A stretch of 22,307 nt of DNA from CAZBUH01 sp964495095 (GCA_964495095.1 CAZBUH010000025.1:1-22307); one strand, 5' to 3'. Shown: positions 8,362 to 15,586, counted from the first letter of the stretch. Program-made: numbers and translations. The notes: generated by a model not told the origin, from the letters alone.

Positions 8362-10484
8362 ATGGATACAAAAGTTAAAAAAAGAGGTTGGGTCAAAAAC
8401 GCTGCGATCATATTCCTGGCTGTAATGCTGGTGCTTACCTTCTTTTCCAGCACTATCATGAACCGTTCCCTGCCGGAGGTGACGGCCCAGTATGTGGAAT
8501 CAGGCGCCGTGACTACACGGATACGGGGCACCGGAAAGGTTGAGGCGAACGAAACCTACGAGCTTAAGGTACAGCAGTCTGTAACAGTGGAATCCGTGGC
8601 GGTGAAGGTGGGCGACCCGGTAGAGGTGGGCGACACCATAATGTACCTGGACGGGGACGCCAGCACGGAGCTGGAGGAGGCCCAGAACGCCCTTGAGGAG
8701 CTGGAGCTTGCCTACCAGAAAGCCCTGGTGAGCGCTACCGACTCCGATTACGCAAAGGAAAACCGCGACATACAGAACGCCAGGGATGATCTCAGCGAGG
8801 CGGAGGCCGAGCGTGACGCCTTATACATAAGCGATGAGGAAATAGCGGCTCTTAAGGCCAAAATTGACGAGGCCGAGGCGGCCATATCCACGGCAAAGGC
8901 CAACGTGGCCGCGGCCCAGAAGGAGGCGGACGCCGCCCAGGCGGCGGTGGACGCAAAGCAGGAGGAGCTTTCCGCCCTGGGCGGGCTTGATTACGGCAGC
9001 AGCGGTGACTACTCTNNNNNNNNNNNNNNNNNNNNNNNNNNNNNNNNNNNNNNNNNNNNNNNNNNNNNNNNNNNNNNNNNNNNNNNNNNNNNNNNNNNNN
9101 NNNNNNNNNNNNNNNGGAGGAGCTTTCCGCCCTGGGCGGGCTTGATTACGGCAGCAGCGGTGACTACTCTGCGGTGGAGTCCGCGAAAAATGCCATGAAC
9201 GAGGCCAATGCGGCACTGAAAAACGCGGAAAATGAGCTGGCGGCAAAGCGGCTTATATATGGCGAAGCGTACGATGCATTTTATAAGTATGCAGATGAAA
9301 ACAAGGGAAACAGCTCGGTCGAAGTGTACATGAAGTATCTGGATGCGATTTACGCAAAGGAGACTTTGGATGAAAGCGCCGGCAATTCCGCCCTTGATCT
9401 CGAAGGCCGTCACGCACAGCATGAGGCGTATACCGTTATAAACGAGTACACGAGGTATGTGTCCGAGGCCAAGTCCGTGTACAACAACGCTGTCGCGGCC
9501 TACAACAGCGCCGTGAATTCCTATAATAATTCCTCCACAGCGGGCAACTCATATGAGTGGAACAAGCTGAATAAGGAGCTTACGGAGCTCAAATCGACGC
9601 TCAGCACGAAAAAGGCGGCCCTGACCGCGGCTCAGGACGCACAGACCGACGCGGAAAACAGTAAGACCGAGGCCCAGGCGGAGTACGACAAGGCCCAGGA
9701 GCGGAAGACAAATTATGAGGCCGCTGTGAAAAACGTGCGGACATGCCAGAATACGCTGGAGGATCTCATATTCGCGCTCTCCGAGCAGCAGAAGGCGGAC
9801 GGCAACACCCAGGCCCTGGAGGCCCTGGACCTTAACGCCCAGAGAAGGCAGATAGAGAAAAAGACGGAGGAAGTGGAAAAGCTCCGGAATGAGGGCGTCG
9901 GTAGGGAACTGGTATCCAAGGTGGCGGGCACCGTAAGGTCGATCGCCGTATCGGCCGGCGACACTGCCCAGCCGGATACCGCATTGGCCTCTATTGAAGT
10001 CACTGACAGGGGCTATTCACTCAGCTTTTCCGTGACCACCGAGCAGAGCCGCCGGGTAAGCGTAGGTGACACGGCGGAGGTATCAAATTACTACTGGGGA
10101 AACGACCTGACGGCCACAATAACCGGCATCAGGACTGACCCGGAGAATCCCCAGACGAGCAAGGTACTGACCTTCAGCATATCCGGCGAGGTGGAGTCGG
10201 GCACGGAGCTTTCCCTCTCCGTGGGCCAGCGGAGCGCCAACTACGACATGCTGGTGCCAAACAGCGCCGTGAGAAGCGACAGCAACGGCGATTTTGTGCT
10301 GATAGTTGTGGCGAAAAACTCGCCTATCGGGAACAGATATGTGGTACAGCGGGCCGACGTGACCGTGCTGGCCTCCGACGACTCGAAAAGCGCCGTCTCG
10401 GGCGCCCTCACAAACAGCGACTATGTTATAACTGCCTCCACAAAGCCCGTGGAGGCCGGTATGCAGGTGCGTATCGCCGACTGA
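8362..10484 (+). CDS. Membrane-fusion (HlyD/RND-MFP-like) protein, interrupted by an assembly gap
   Basis: The gene is given as one feature although 100 Ns at 9016-9115 break it. The 55 bases before the gap are identical to the 55 after it and have the same codon phase. Removing the Ns and one copy gives a continuous 655-residue protein; read literally, the extra 155 bases shift the frame. Order: a cytoplasmic basic tip; one TM helix (about 13-32); the first half of a lipoyl/barrel-sandwich domain (TTRIRGTGKVEANETYELKV to GDTIMYLDG, about 50-95); a very long Ala/Glu/Lys-rich coiled coil (about 95-425); the returning lipoyl half (SKVAGTVRSIAVSAGDTAQP); then beta-barrel and membrane-proximal domains. 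Such adaptors work with ABC exporters in Gram-positives (YknX type). The partner here is the next gene. The ATG follows the permease stop by 6 nt with an AAAGGA SD. Confidence 0.85.
8961..9170 (+). repeat. Identical 55-bp direct repeat flanking the N-gap
   Basis: Bases 8961-9015 and 9116-9170 are identical over all 55 positions (start GGAGGAGCTTTCC, end GGTGACTACTCT) and directly abut the Ns on each side. Both copies have the same codon phase and encode EELSALGGLDYGSSGDYS. The likely reason is that two contigs ending in the same k-mer were scaffolded. A true in-frame tandem repeat in the coiled coil is the alternative. Confidence 0.95.
9016..9115. other. Assembly gap of 100 Ns
   Basis: A run of exactly 100 N characters inside the membrane-fusion gene. 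A round length usually means a scaffolding placeholder, not a measured distance. Flanking evidence suggests no bases, or a multiple of three bases, are really missing. Confidence 0.99.
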
Positions 10485-10504
10485 TTTTCCGGGAGGCGCG
10501 GTAA

Positions 10505-11572
10505 ATGGGAAAAAGGAAAAAGACGATCCTTCTGGTAATCGGCGCGGTACTGACTGCCGCAGCCCTGACGTTGGGGATAATTATGTCAAATCTCAGCAGC
10601 AGCCTGGAGAGCCAGAAGACGGTGGAGCGCTGGCAGGGCGAAAGCGAGACGAGATTTGCCCAGGTATCCTGCTTTTTCCCGGTGGGAAAGGAGCTGGACG
10701 CCGGAACGCTCCAGGACTTTCACAGTACGATAGAGGACAAAATAAAGGAGGCCGGCCTTGAGGAGCCGGAGAACGGGCGTCTCTGGACAGAGGGCTACTC
10801 GGCAAAATGCACCGTGAACGTCTCCGGCAGCCGCGGCTCATCCTCCGCGGCGGCCTATGCCGTGGGAGGCGACTATTTCGTGTTCCACCCGCTTAAGCTG
10901 AAAAGCGGCAGCTATATCTCCGGCAGCGACCTTATGCAGGACAGGGTCGTTCTGGACGAGGAGCTGGCCTGGAAGCTTTTCGGAGGCTGCGATTTGGCCG
11001 GCATGTACGTTGAAATAGGCGGCAGCAGGTATCTGGTGGCCGGAGTGGTGGAGAGAGAGGACGATTCGGCATCTGTAAAGGCCTATAACGACGGGCCGGG
11101 GCTTTACATGTCCTATGACGCGGCCCTTGAAAACGAATATATCTCCGGCATAAGCTGCTACGAGCTGGTGATGGCCAACCCCATGACGGGCTTTGCAAAA
11201 ACCGCAGTGTCGGAGTTTATGTCAAGCGACGGTCAGTTCCCGGTGATAGAGAACAGCTCCCGCTTCAGCATAGGCTCTATTTTCTCCGTGCTTCGGCACT
11301 TTAACGAGCGGGCCATTGGCGCGGACGGCGTGCTCTATCCCTATTGGGAAAACGCGGCCCGGCTCACGGAAAACAAAGCGGCCCTGTGCCTGCTGGGGAT
11401 AATAGCCGCCTGCCTTTTCCCGGTTGGAGGCGCGTGCGTACTGCTTTTCATATACCTGAGAAGGCTGGGCGGATACGCTAAAAATAAAGTTATCCAGAAG
11501 AAGGACCGGGCGGAATCCAGGCGTTACAGCCGAAAAACGGCGCGGCCGGAAAAGCAGGAGCAGATGAAATGA
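10505..11572 (+). CDS. MacB periplasmic-core-like membrane protein lacking the FtsX-type permease domain
   Basis: The 355-residue protein has an N-terminal TM helix (TILLVIGAVLTAAALTLGII), a large extracytoplasmic domain, and a single TM helix near the end (ALCLLGIIAACLFPVGGACVLLFIY) followed by a basic cytoplasmic tail. The extracytoplasmic part carries the MacB_PCD pattern: HPLKLKSGSYISGSDLMQD, VVLDEELAWKLFGGCDLAG, and GGSRYLVAGVVE. Ordinary MacB-type subunits have three more closely packed C-terminal helices; here only one is visible, and no ATPase gene adjoins. It follows the membrane-fusion gene by 20 nt with an SD GGGAGG (10491-10496), so the pair likely forms an envelope complex. It may be a reduced exporter subunit or a structural or sensing part; its function is not established. 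Confidence 0.75.
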   Translation: MGKRKKTILLVIGAVLTAAALTLGIIMSNLSSSLESQKTVERWQGESETRFAQVSCFFPVGKELDAGTLQDFHSTIEDKIKEAGLEEPENGRLWTEGYSAKCTVNVSGSRGSSSAAAYAVGGDYFVFHPLKLKSGSYISGSDLMQDRVVLDEELAWKLFGGCDLAGMYVEIGGSRYLVAGVVEREDDSASVKAYNDGPGLYMSYDAALENEYISGISCYELVMANPMTGFAKTAVSEFMSSDGQFPVIENSSRFSIGSIFSVLRHFNERAIGADGVLYPYWENAARLTENKAALCLLGIIAACLFPVGGACVLLFIYLRRLGGYAKNKVIQKKDRAESRRYSRKTARPEKQEQMK

Positions 11573-11575
11573 AAA

Positions 11576-11616
11576 CCGGCCGGAGGGGGATTTTCCGCTC
11601 CCGGCCTGCATTTTTT
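11576..11616 (+). terminator. Terminator ending the transporter operon
   Basis: A GC-rich hairpin (GGCCGG 11578-11583 with CCGGCC 11601-11606, with further imperfect GGG/CTCC pairing inside) is followed by TTTTTT at 11611-11616. It starts 4 nt after the stop of the MacB-like gene and closes the five-gene unit. Confidence 0.8.
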
Positions 11617-11692
11617 CGCTCCGCGCCGGAGGTCAGAGCGCTTAAAATGCAAAGATATGCAGGATCGTAAAAATAAAAGTGCAAATTTACTC

Positions 11693-11721
11693 TTGACATG
11701 TCAGAGACATGGTGCTATAAT
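11693..11721 (+). promoter_or_regulatory. Consensus sigma-A promoter of the metQNI leader
   Basis: Perfect TTGACA (11693-11698), 17-nt spacer and perfect TATAAT (11716-11721). This is the strongest promoter in the window. Transcription should start near 11728, nearly 390 nt before metQ, which implies a long regulated leader. Confidence 0.92.
11697..11711 (+). promoter_or_regulatory. Palindrome inside the promoter spacer, candidate operator
   Basis: CATGTC-AGA-GACATG, a perfect 6+6 inverted repeat with a 3-nt centre. It overlaps the end of the -35 hexamer and fills the first half of the spacer. A dimeric repressor bound here would block RNA polymerase. It does not match the MetJ box; the binding protein is unknown. 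Confidence 0.55.
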
Positions 11722-11798
11722 TCCATCACCCTGATTGGTAAATTGTGAAACGAGAGGAGGAACTTATCCTGAAGGGCTCTTTTAATTTCGGAAGGACT

Positions 11799-11876
11799 AT
11801 GGAGATGTGCATGTGCCGCATGTGCAATTTTGTCATGCCCGTTTCAGATAAGTTCTCCGATACATGCCTTAAGTGA
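11799..11876 (+). CDS. Met/Cys-rich leader mini-ORF (candidate)
   Basis: A 25-codon ORF begins MEMCMCRMCNFVMP; it has five Met and four Cys and stops at TGA 11874-11876, 17 nt before the terminator stem. It lies wholly between the consensus promoter and the terminator. The ATG has only a poor, close SD (GGAAGG ending 3 nt upstream). A perfect AGGAGG at 11755-11760 sits 8 nt before an in-frame CTG (11769), which would add ten residues (M/L-KGSFNFGRT). Ribosome stalling at clustered Met/Cys codons could steer the leader fold. The Met/Cys run partly comes from repeats of ATGTGC that also form a hairpin, so the ORF may be incidental to RNA structure. Confidence 0.4.
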   Translation: MEMCMCRMCNFVMPVSDKFSDTCLK

Positions 11877-11893
11877 GCATATTCAGTGTACCG

Positions 11894-11928
11894 CGCCGGA
11901 GAGCTGCATTGCTTTCCGGTGTTTTTTT
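11894..11928 (+). terminator. Leader terminator upstream of metQ
   Basis: A 10-bp stem with two G-U pairs (11894-11903 with 11912-11921), 8-nt loop, then TTTTTTT at 11922-11928. It stops transcription 185 nt before metQ unless the 5' arm is taken by the antiterminator pairing with 11852-11859. Confidence 0.85.
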
Positions 11929-12113
11929 ACGCCGGCAGGCCCGAAACCGCCGGGGGTCAGCTTCCGGCGTTCAGGATAGAATATTCCGCAGGAGAAGGGA
12001 GGCATCGGCGGTGAGAGTCAGGCGAACATCATATGCCGTGCTGTTGAGCCTTGAACGAATGTGTCCGTGAGGCATTCATAACAAAAATTAAATATATTAA
12101 GGAGATAATAAAT
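11929..12113. other. Long gene-free remainder of the metQ 5' UTR
   Basis: No gene, consensus promoter or clear strong hairpin was recognised between the leader terminator and metQ. The stretch is GC-rich at first, with a loose CGCCGG...CCGGCG pairing, then AT-rich just before the metQ SD (GGAG, 12101-12104). With the features upstream it completes a gene-poor interval of about 540 bases from 11573. Confidence 0.6.
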
Positions 12114-12962
12114 ATGAAAAAAATCACTTCACTTTTGCTGGTATTTGTGCTGGCTGTTTCACTTTTCGCAGGATGCTCCGGAAAGAGCAATTCAATCACG
12201 GTAGCCGTTCCCAATGATACGACCAACGAGGCCCGCGCACTGCTCCTTTTGGAGGATCTGGGCTACATAAAGCTGGCTGAGGGCGCCGGCATCACCGCAA
12301 CAATAAAGGACATTGCGGAAAACCCCTACAACCTCACCTTCAACGAGGTGGAGGCCGCCCAGGTGCCGAATGTGCTTCAGGATGTGGACTACGCCATCAT
12401 AAATTCAAACTATGCGATATCCGCTGGCATTAACCCCGTTGAGGACTCCCTCGCAATTGAAGGCTCCTCCTCCGCCTACGGCAACATACTGGCCGTTAAG
12501 GAGGGCAATGAGGACACCGACAAGATAAAGGCGCTGAAGGCCGCTCTGGAGAGCAAGCAGGTGGCGGACTTTATTGCAGAAAAATACAGCGGCGCTGTTG
12601 TAAGCACTGTTGAAAATCCCGGCGACGGATTTGACAGCTCCGTTGACTACGACGCAATCAGCGGCGAGACTGTCTCTGTTGCCGCGTCCCCCACGCCCCA
12701 TGCGGAGATCCTCCAGGTGGCGAAGGAGATATTGGCCGAGAAGAATATAACCCTGGATATTATCGAGTACACCGACTATGTACAGCCCAATAACGTGGTT
12801 GACAGCGGCGAGGTGGACGCCAACTACTTCCAGCACCAGCCCTATCTGGACGATTTTAACGCTGAAAACGGCACTCATGTGGTGTCCGTAAGCACCATAC
12901 ATGTGGAGCCCATGGGCCTCTACGGCGGCAAGCAGACCAGTCTTGACGCCATAAAGAAATAA
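12114..12962 (+). CDS. metQ: Methionine-binding lipoprotein, NlpA/MetQ family
   Basis: The 282-residue lipoprotein has signal sequence MKKITSLLLVFVLAVSLFAG and lipobox Cys21, and the NlpA fold pattern (ITVAVPNDTTNEARALLLLE, then SPTPHAEILQVAKEIL and FQHQPYLDDFN near the end). MetQ captures L- and often D-methionine outside the membrane for the MetNI importer. An in-frame ATG exists at 12051, but the SD GGAG (12101-12104), 9 nt before the ATG at 12114, and the signal peptide fix the start there. It is the first gene of metQNI and lies behind the structured leader, so expression should respond to methionine or cysteine status. Family assignment is firm; methionine specificity rests on the complete metQ-metN-metI set. 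Confidence 0.95.
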   Translation: MKKITSLLLVFVLAVSLFAGCSGKSNSITVAVPNDTTNEARALLLLEDLGYIKLAEGAGITATIKDIAENPYNLTFNEVEAAQVPNVLQDVDYAIINSNYAISAGINPVEDSLAIEGSSSAYGNILAVKEGNEDTDKIKALKAALESKQVADFIAEKYSGAVVSTVENPGDGFDSSVDYDAISGETVSVAASPTPHAEILQVAKEILAEKNITLDIIEYTDYVQPNNVVDSGEVDANYFQHQPYLDDFNAENGTHVVSVSTIHVEPMGLYGGKQTSLDAIKK

Positions 12963-12974
12963 GATTTTGGAAGC

Positions 12975-13000
12975 GGGCCGCCGCACAGGCGGCCTGTTTT
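12975..13000 (+). promoter_or_regulatory. Hairpin between metQ and metN
   Basis: A 7-bp GC stem plus a G-U pair (GGCCGCC 12976-12982 with GGCGGCC 12988-12994), 5-nt loop, then GTTTT (12996-13000). It may act as a weak terminator or mRNA stabiliser that keeps the binding protein in excess over the MetNI membrane complex. Confidence 0.6.
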
Positions 13001-13017
13001 CGGGTTGGGAGACAGCT

Positions 13018-14025
13018 ATGATAGAGATTCAGAGCTTATCAAAGACATTTTCCGTGTCCGGCGGCCGGGTGGAGGCCCTTAAGGATATAAGCCTTAAGAT
13101 AAACGACGGGGACATTTACGGCATAATCGGCATGAGCGGCGCGGGAAAGAGTACGCTTGTCCGGTGCATAAACATGCTGGAGCGCCCCACCTCCGGGACG
13201 GTGCTTATCGACGGCAGGGACATGGGCAGCCTCTCCTCCAGAGAGCTCAGGGAGGCCCGGAGGAATATCACGATGATATTCCAGAGCTTTAACCTCCTGA
13301 TGCAGCGGAACTGCCTCAGCAACATCTGCTTTCCCCTGGAGCTTGCGGGGGTGAAAAAGTCAGAGGCGAAAAAGCGCGCGATGGAGCTTCTGGAGCTTGT
13401 GGGGCTTCCCGATAAGGCGGCGGCGTATCCGGCCCAGCTCTCCGGAGGCCAGCAGCAGCGGATAGCCATAGCCAGAGCCCTTGCCACGGACCCGAAGGTG
13501 CTGCTCTGCGACGAGGCCACAAGCGCATTGGACCCAAAGACCACCCGCTCCATTCTGGAGCTTATCCAGGATATAAACAGGCGGCTTGGGATAACGGTCA
13601 TAGTTATCACCCACCAGATGAGCGTGGTGGAGGAGATATGCAGTCGGGTGGCCATACTGGAAAACGGCACTGTGGTCGAGGAGGGGGACGTGTCCTCCGT
13701 GTTCTCCCGGCCCAAATCCGAGGCGGCGCGGCGTATGGTGTTCCCGGACGAGGATAACGGCATACTGCCGGAGAGCGGCAGCGGGCGGATGATACGCCTG
13801 GTGTTTAACGGCGCTGACGCTGCCGGAAAGCCCCTTATCACCCAGATGGCCATAGACGAAAATATTGCAGCCAATATCCTCTACGCCTCCACGCGATGTA
13901 TAGGCGACAGGGTTTACGGGAAGATGCTCCTGAGCCTGCCGGACGACGACGGCGTGGTGGCCCGGGCTGTAAATTATCTTGGCGGCGGCGACGTCACCGC
14001 GGAGGAGGTGGAGCGGGATGCTTGA
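13018..14025 (+). CDS. metN: Methionine ABC transporter ATP-binding protein
   Basis: The 335-residue ATPase has Walker A GMSGAGKST (38-46), Q-loop near Q89, signature LSGGQQQ (141-147), Walker B VLLCDE (161-166) with ATSALD, and switch histidine H199. After the nucleotide-binding domain a C-terminal NIL (ACT-like) domain is visible at about 255-330 (RLVFNGADAAGKPLITQMA), the domain through which methionine inhibits transport in MetN. The frame is open from a TTG at 12967, but the ATG at 13018 has an SD GGGAGA 6 nt upstream and starts at the expected MIEIQSLSKTF, so it is preferred. The gene overlaps metI by 8 nt. Together with MetQ and MetI it imports methionine. Confidence 0.97.
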   Translation: MIEIQSLSKTFSVSGGRVEALKDISLKINDGDIYGIIGMSGAGKSTLVRCINMLERPTSGTVLIDGRDMGSLSSRELREARRNITMIFQSFNLLMQRNCLSNICFPLELAGVKKSEAKKRAMELLELVGLPDKAAAYPAQLSGGQQQRIAIARALATDPKVLLCDEATSALDPKTTRSILELIQDINRRLGITVIVITHQMSVVEEICSRVAILENGTVVEEGDVSSVFSRPKSEAARRMVFPDEDNGILPESGSGRMIRLVFNGADAAGKPLITQMAIDENIAANILYASTRCIGDRVYGKMLLSLPDDDGVVARAVNYLGGGDVTAEEVERDA

Positions 14026-14725
14026 TAAGATATTCGCGTCTGAGGATGTTATAGAGGCGCTGCAGGTCCTGCGGGACGATATGCCAATAGCGCTGTGGGA
14101 GACGGCGTATGTGACGGTGCTTGCAACGTTTTTTGCCATTGTCATCGGGCTTCCCCTTGGAGTGCTGCTGGTGGCGGGAGAGAAGGGCGGCGTCATGCCG
14201 CTTCCGAAGTGGCTGCTGAGCGTGCTGAATGTAATAATAAACCTCCTCAGATCGGTGCCGTTTCTAATACTTATGATAATGGTGTTCCCGCTTACGAGGC
14301 TCATAGTGGGTACTACTGTGGGCACCGTGGCCTCCATAGTCCCCCTTGTTATCGCGGCGTTTCCCTTTGTGGCCCGGCTGGTGGAGAGCAGTTTAAGGGA
14401 GGTAAACCCAAATATTATCGAGGCGGCCCTGAGCATGGGGGCGTCGCCGGTGCAGATAATAGTAAAGGTGATGATACCGGAGAGCGTACCGTCTCTTATA
14501 TCAAATTTTACCATAGCCATAACCACCGTCCTGGGCTACACCGCCATGAGCGGCATAATCGGCGGCGGCGGACTGGGTAAGATAGCCATAAATTACGGCT
14601 ACTACAGGTATAAATACCTTGTGATGCTGTTTGCCGTGGTGATACTTATACTGCTGGTGCAGGCTTTCCAGAGCCTCGGCACGCACCTGGCGGCAAAGTG
14701 CGACAGAAGGATAAAGAGCAAGTAG
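14018..14725 (+). CDS. metI: Methionine ABC transporter permease
   Basis: The 235-residue membrane protein has about five TM helices, the usual size for MetI. The EAA loop REVNPNIIEAALSMGASPVQ is the contact site for MetN, and GYTAMSGIIGGGGLG is a conserved stretch of this family. The frame extends upstream to 13979, but the ATG at 14018, which overlaps the last 8 nt of metN, lies behind a strong SD region (GGAGGAGG, 14001-14008) and gives the normal N-terminus MLDKIF. Isoleucine codons are mostly ATA (21 of 27), a good sample of the native codon style of this chromosome. No clear terminator follows. Confidence 0.96.
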   Translation: MLDKIFASEDVIEALQVLRDDMPIALWETAYVTVLATFFAIVIGLPLGVLLVAGEKGGVMPLPKWLLSVLNVIINLLRSVPFLILMIMVFPLTRLIVGTTVGTVASIVPLVIAAFPFVARLVESSLREVNPNIIEAALSMGASPVQIIVKVMIPESVPSLISNFTIAITTVLGYTAMSGIIGGGGLGKIAINYGYYRYKYLVMLFAVVILILLVQAFQSLGTHLAAKCDRRIKSK

Positions 14726-14821
14726 CAAAAGGGATTCATAGAAAAAGCATCGTAGAATTTCCGGCGTCTCTGCGGCATAATTTTTTTAAAACCGCATTAT
14801 ATGACAGGAGGCGGGCGGCCC

Positions 14822-15586
14822 GTGGGCGATTGGTTTACTGTTCAGCAGATAGATTCCGACACCTTTGCCATCAGCGAATATAAGCACTGGGAAGAGACCG
14901 ATTGCTATTTGCTGTGCGGCTCCGAGCGGGCGCTTTTAATTGATACGGGGCTGGGCGTGGGAAACATCAAGGCTGTCACCGACAGCCTGACGGCGCTTCC
15001 TGTTCTGGCCGTAGCCACCCACATCCATTGGGACCATATCGGCGGGCATTGGCATTACGGCGATATTGCCGTCCATGAGGCGGAACAAGATTGGCTGGAT
15101 GGGCATTTTCCCCTTCCGCTGTCCGTTGTGAAGCACAATTTGACGTGCAGGCCATGTGATTTTCCGGAGGATTTCGATATAAACGGCTACAGGATTTATC
15201 AGGGGAGCCCTCAACGTGTTTTGCGCGACGGGGACACCGTTGAACTGGGAGGCCGCGCACTGACGGCCGTCCACACCCCCGGCCACTCGCCCGGGCATTG
15301 CTGCTTTTACGAGCCTGCGCGGAAGTACCTTTTCTCCGGGGATTTGGTTTACAGCGGCTGCCTGGACGCTTTTTACCCCACTACTGACCCGGAGCTGTTC
15401 CGGCGCTCTGTGCAGAAGGTCCGCGATCTGGACGTTGAGCGGGTTTTTCCCGGGCATCACCGGCCCGATATCCCGGCGGGCATTATAAGTGAAATCGAAG
15501 CCGCTTTTAAGGAGCTGGACGAAGCGGGAAAATTGGAGCACGGCGCCGGGATTTTTGATTTCGGCGCGTTTCAGATTCACGTTTAA
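14822..15586 (+). CDS. MBL-fold metal-dependent hydrolase
   Basis: The 254-residue metallo-beta-lactamase-fold protein has the metal motif HxHxDH at H67, H69, D71, H72 (ATHIHWDHIGGH), then HTPGHSPGHCCF, the bridging aspartate in FSGDLVYSG, and a late PGHH. The group includes glyoxalase II-like and other hydrolases; the substrate is unknown. An ATG at 14801 is in frame, but its only nearby SD, AGGAGG (14806-14811), lies downstream of it and 10 nt before the GTG at 14822, so the GTG is chosen. There is no signal peptide, so it is cytoplasmic. Only about 3 of 14 Ile codons are ATA, unlike metI just upstream, so it may be of foreign origin. It converges with the LysR gene. Confidence 0.88.
   Translation: MGDWFTVQQIDSDTFAISEYKHWEETDCYLLCGSERALLIDTGLGVGNIKAVTDSLTALPVLAVATHIHWDHIGGHWHYGDIAVHEAEQDWLDGHFPLPLSVVKHNLTCRPCDFPEDFDINGYRIYQGSPQRVLRDGDTVELGGRALTAVHTPGHSPGHCCFYEPARKYLFSGDLVYSGCLDAFYPTTDPELFRRSVQKVRDLDVERVFPGHHRPDIPAGIISEIEAAFKELDEAGKLEHGAGIFDFGAFQIHV

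Larger units (their letters stand above)
11756..11928 (+). promoter_or_regulatory. Structured attenuator/riboswitch-like leader of metQNI
   Basis: A long-range helix closes a 103-nt element. GGAG 11756-11759 pairs with CTCC 11855-11858, AACTTAT 11761-11767 with ATAAGTT 11848-11854, and CTGAA 11769-11773 with TTCAG 11843-11847, giving 16 pairs with only two single-base bulges. GGGC 11774-11777 can add pairs with GCCC 11837-11840. Inside, two hairpins are possible (11778-11783 with 11791-11796; 11808-11814 with 11820-11826). The 3' strand GTTCTCCG (11852-11859) can instead pair with CGGAGAGC (11897-11904), the 5' side of the terminator at 11894-11928. These choices exclude each other, the layout of an OFF switch for a methionine transporter. 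The closing helix resembles SAM-I P1 (CTTATC...GATAAG) and GTACCGCG at 11888-11895 resembles a T-box tail, but neither core was found complete. Confidence 0.65.

Noticed and set aside
9174..10484. Separate gene starting at GTG 9174
   Set aside because: There is no SD, and the reading continues upstream in phase through the second 55-bp copy; it is the 3' part of the membrane-fusion gene.
11756..11928. Calling the metQ leader a standard T-box or SAM-I riboswitch
   Set aside because: T-box: GTACCGCG is present but the TGG of the tRNA-acceptor bulge is GTGT instead, and no specifier loop or AG-bulge apical loop was found. SAM-I: P1 is similar but the GCAACC and GGTGCCAATTCC-type core is absent.
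11874..12013. Reading TGA 11874-11876 as selenocysteine, which would give a CxxC...CxxU zinc-ribbon-like protein continuing to 12013
   Set aside because: The frame stays open afterwards but runs straight through the terminator hairpin and U-tract, has no recognisable fold and shows no clear SECIS distinct from that terminator.
11873..12070. 65-codon Arg-rich ORF between leader and metQ
   Set aside because: It spans the terminator, has no SD and resembles no protein; it is a chance ORF in GC-rich leader sequence.
13360..14526. 388-codon minus-strand ORF opposite metN and metI
   Set aside because: metN and metI carry all family motifs in the plus frames; the antisense product resembles no family.
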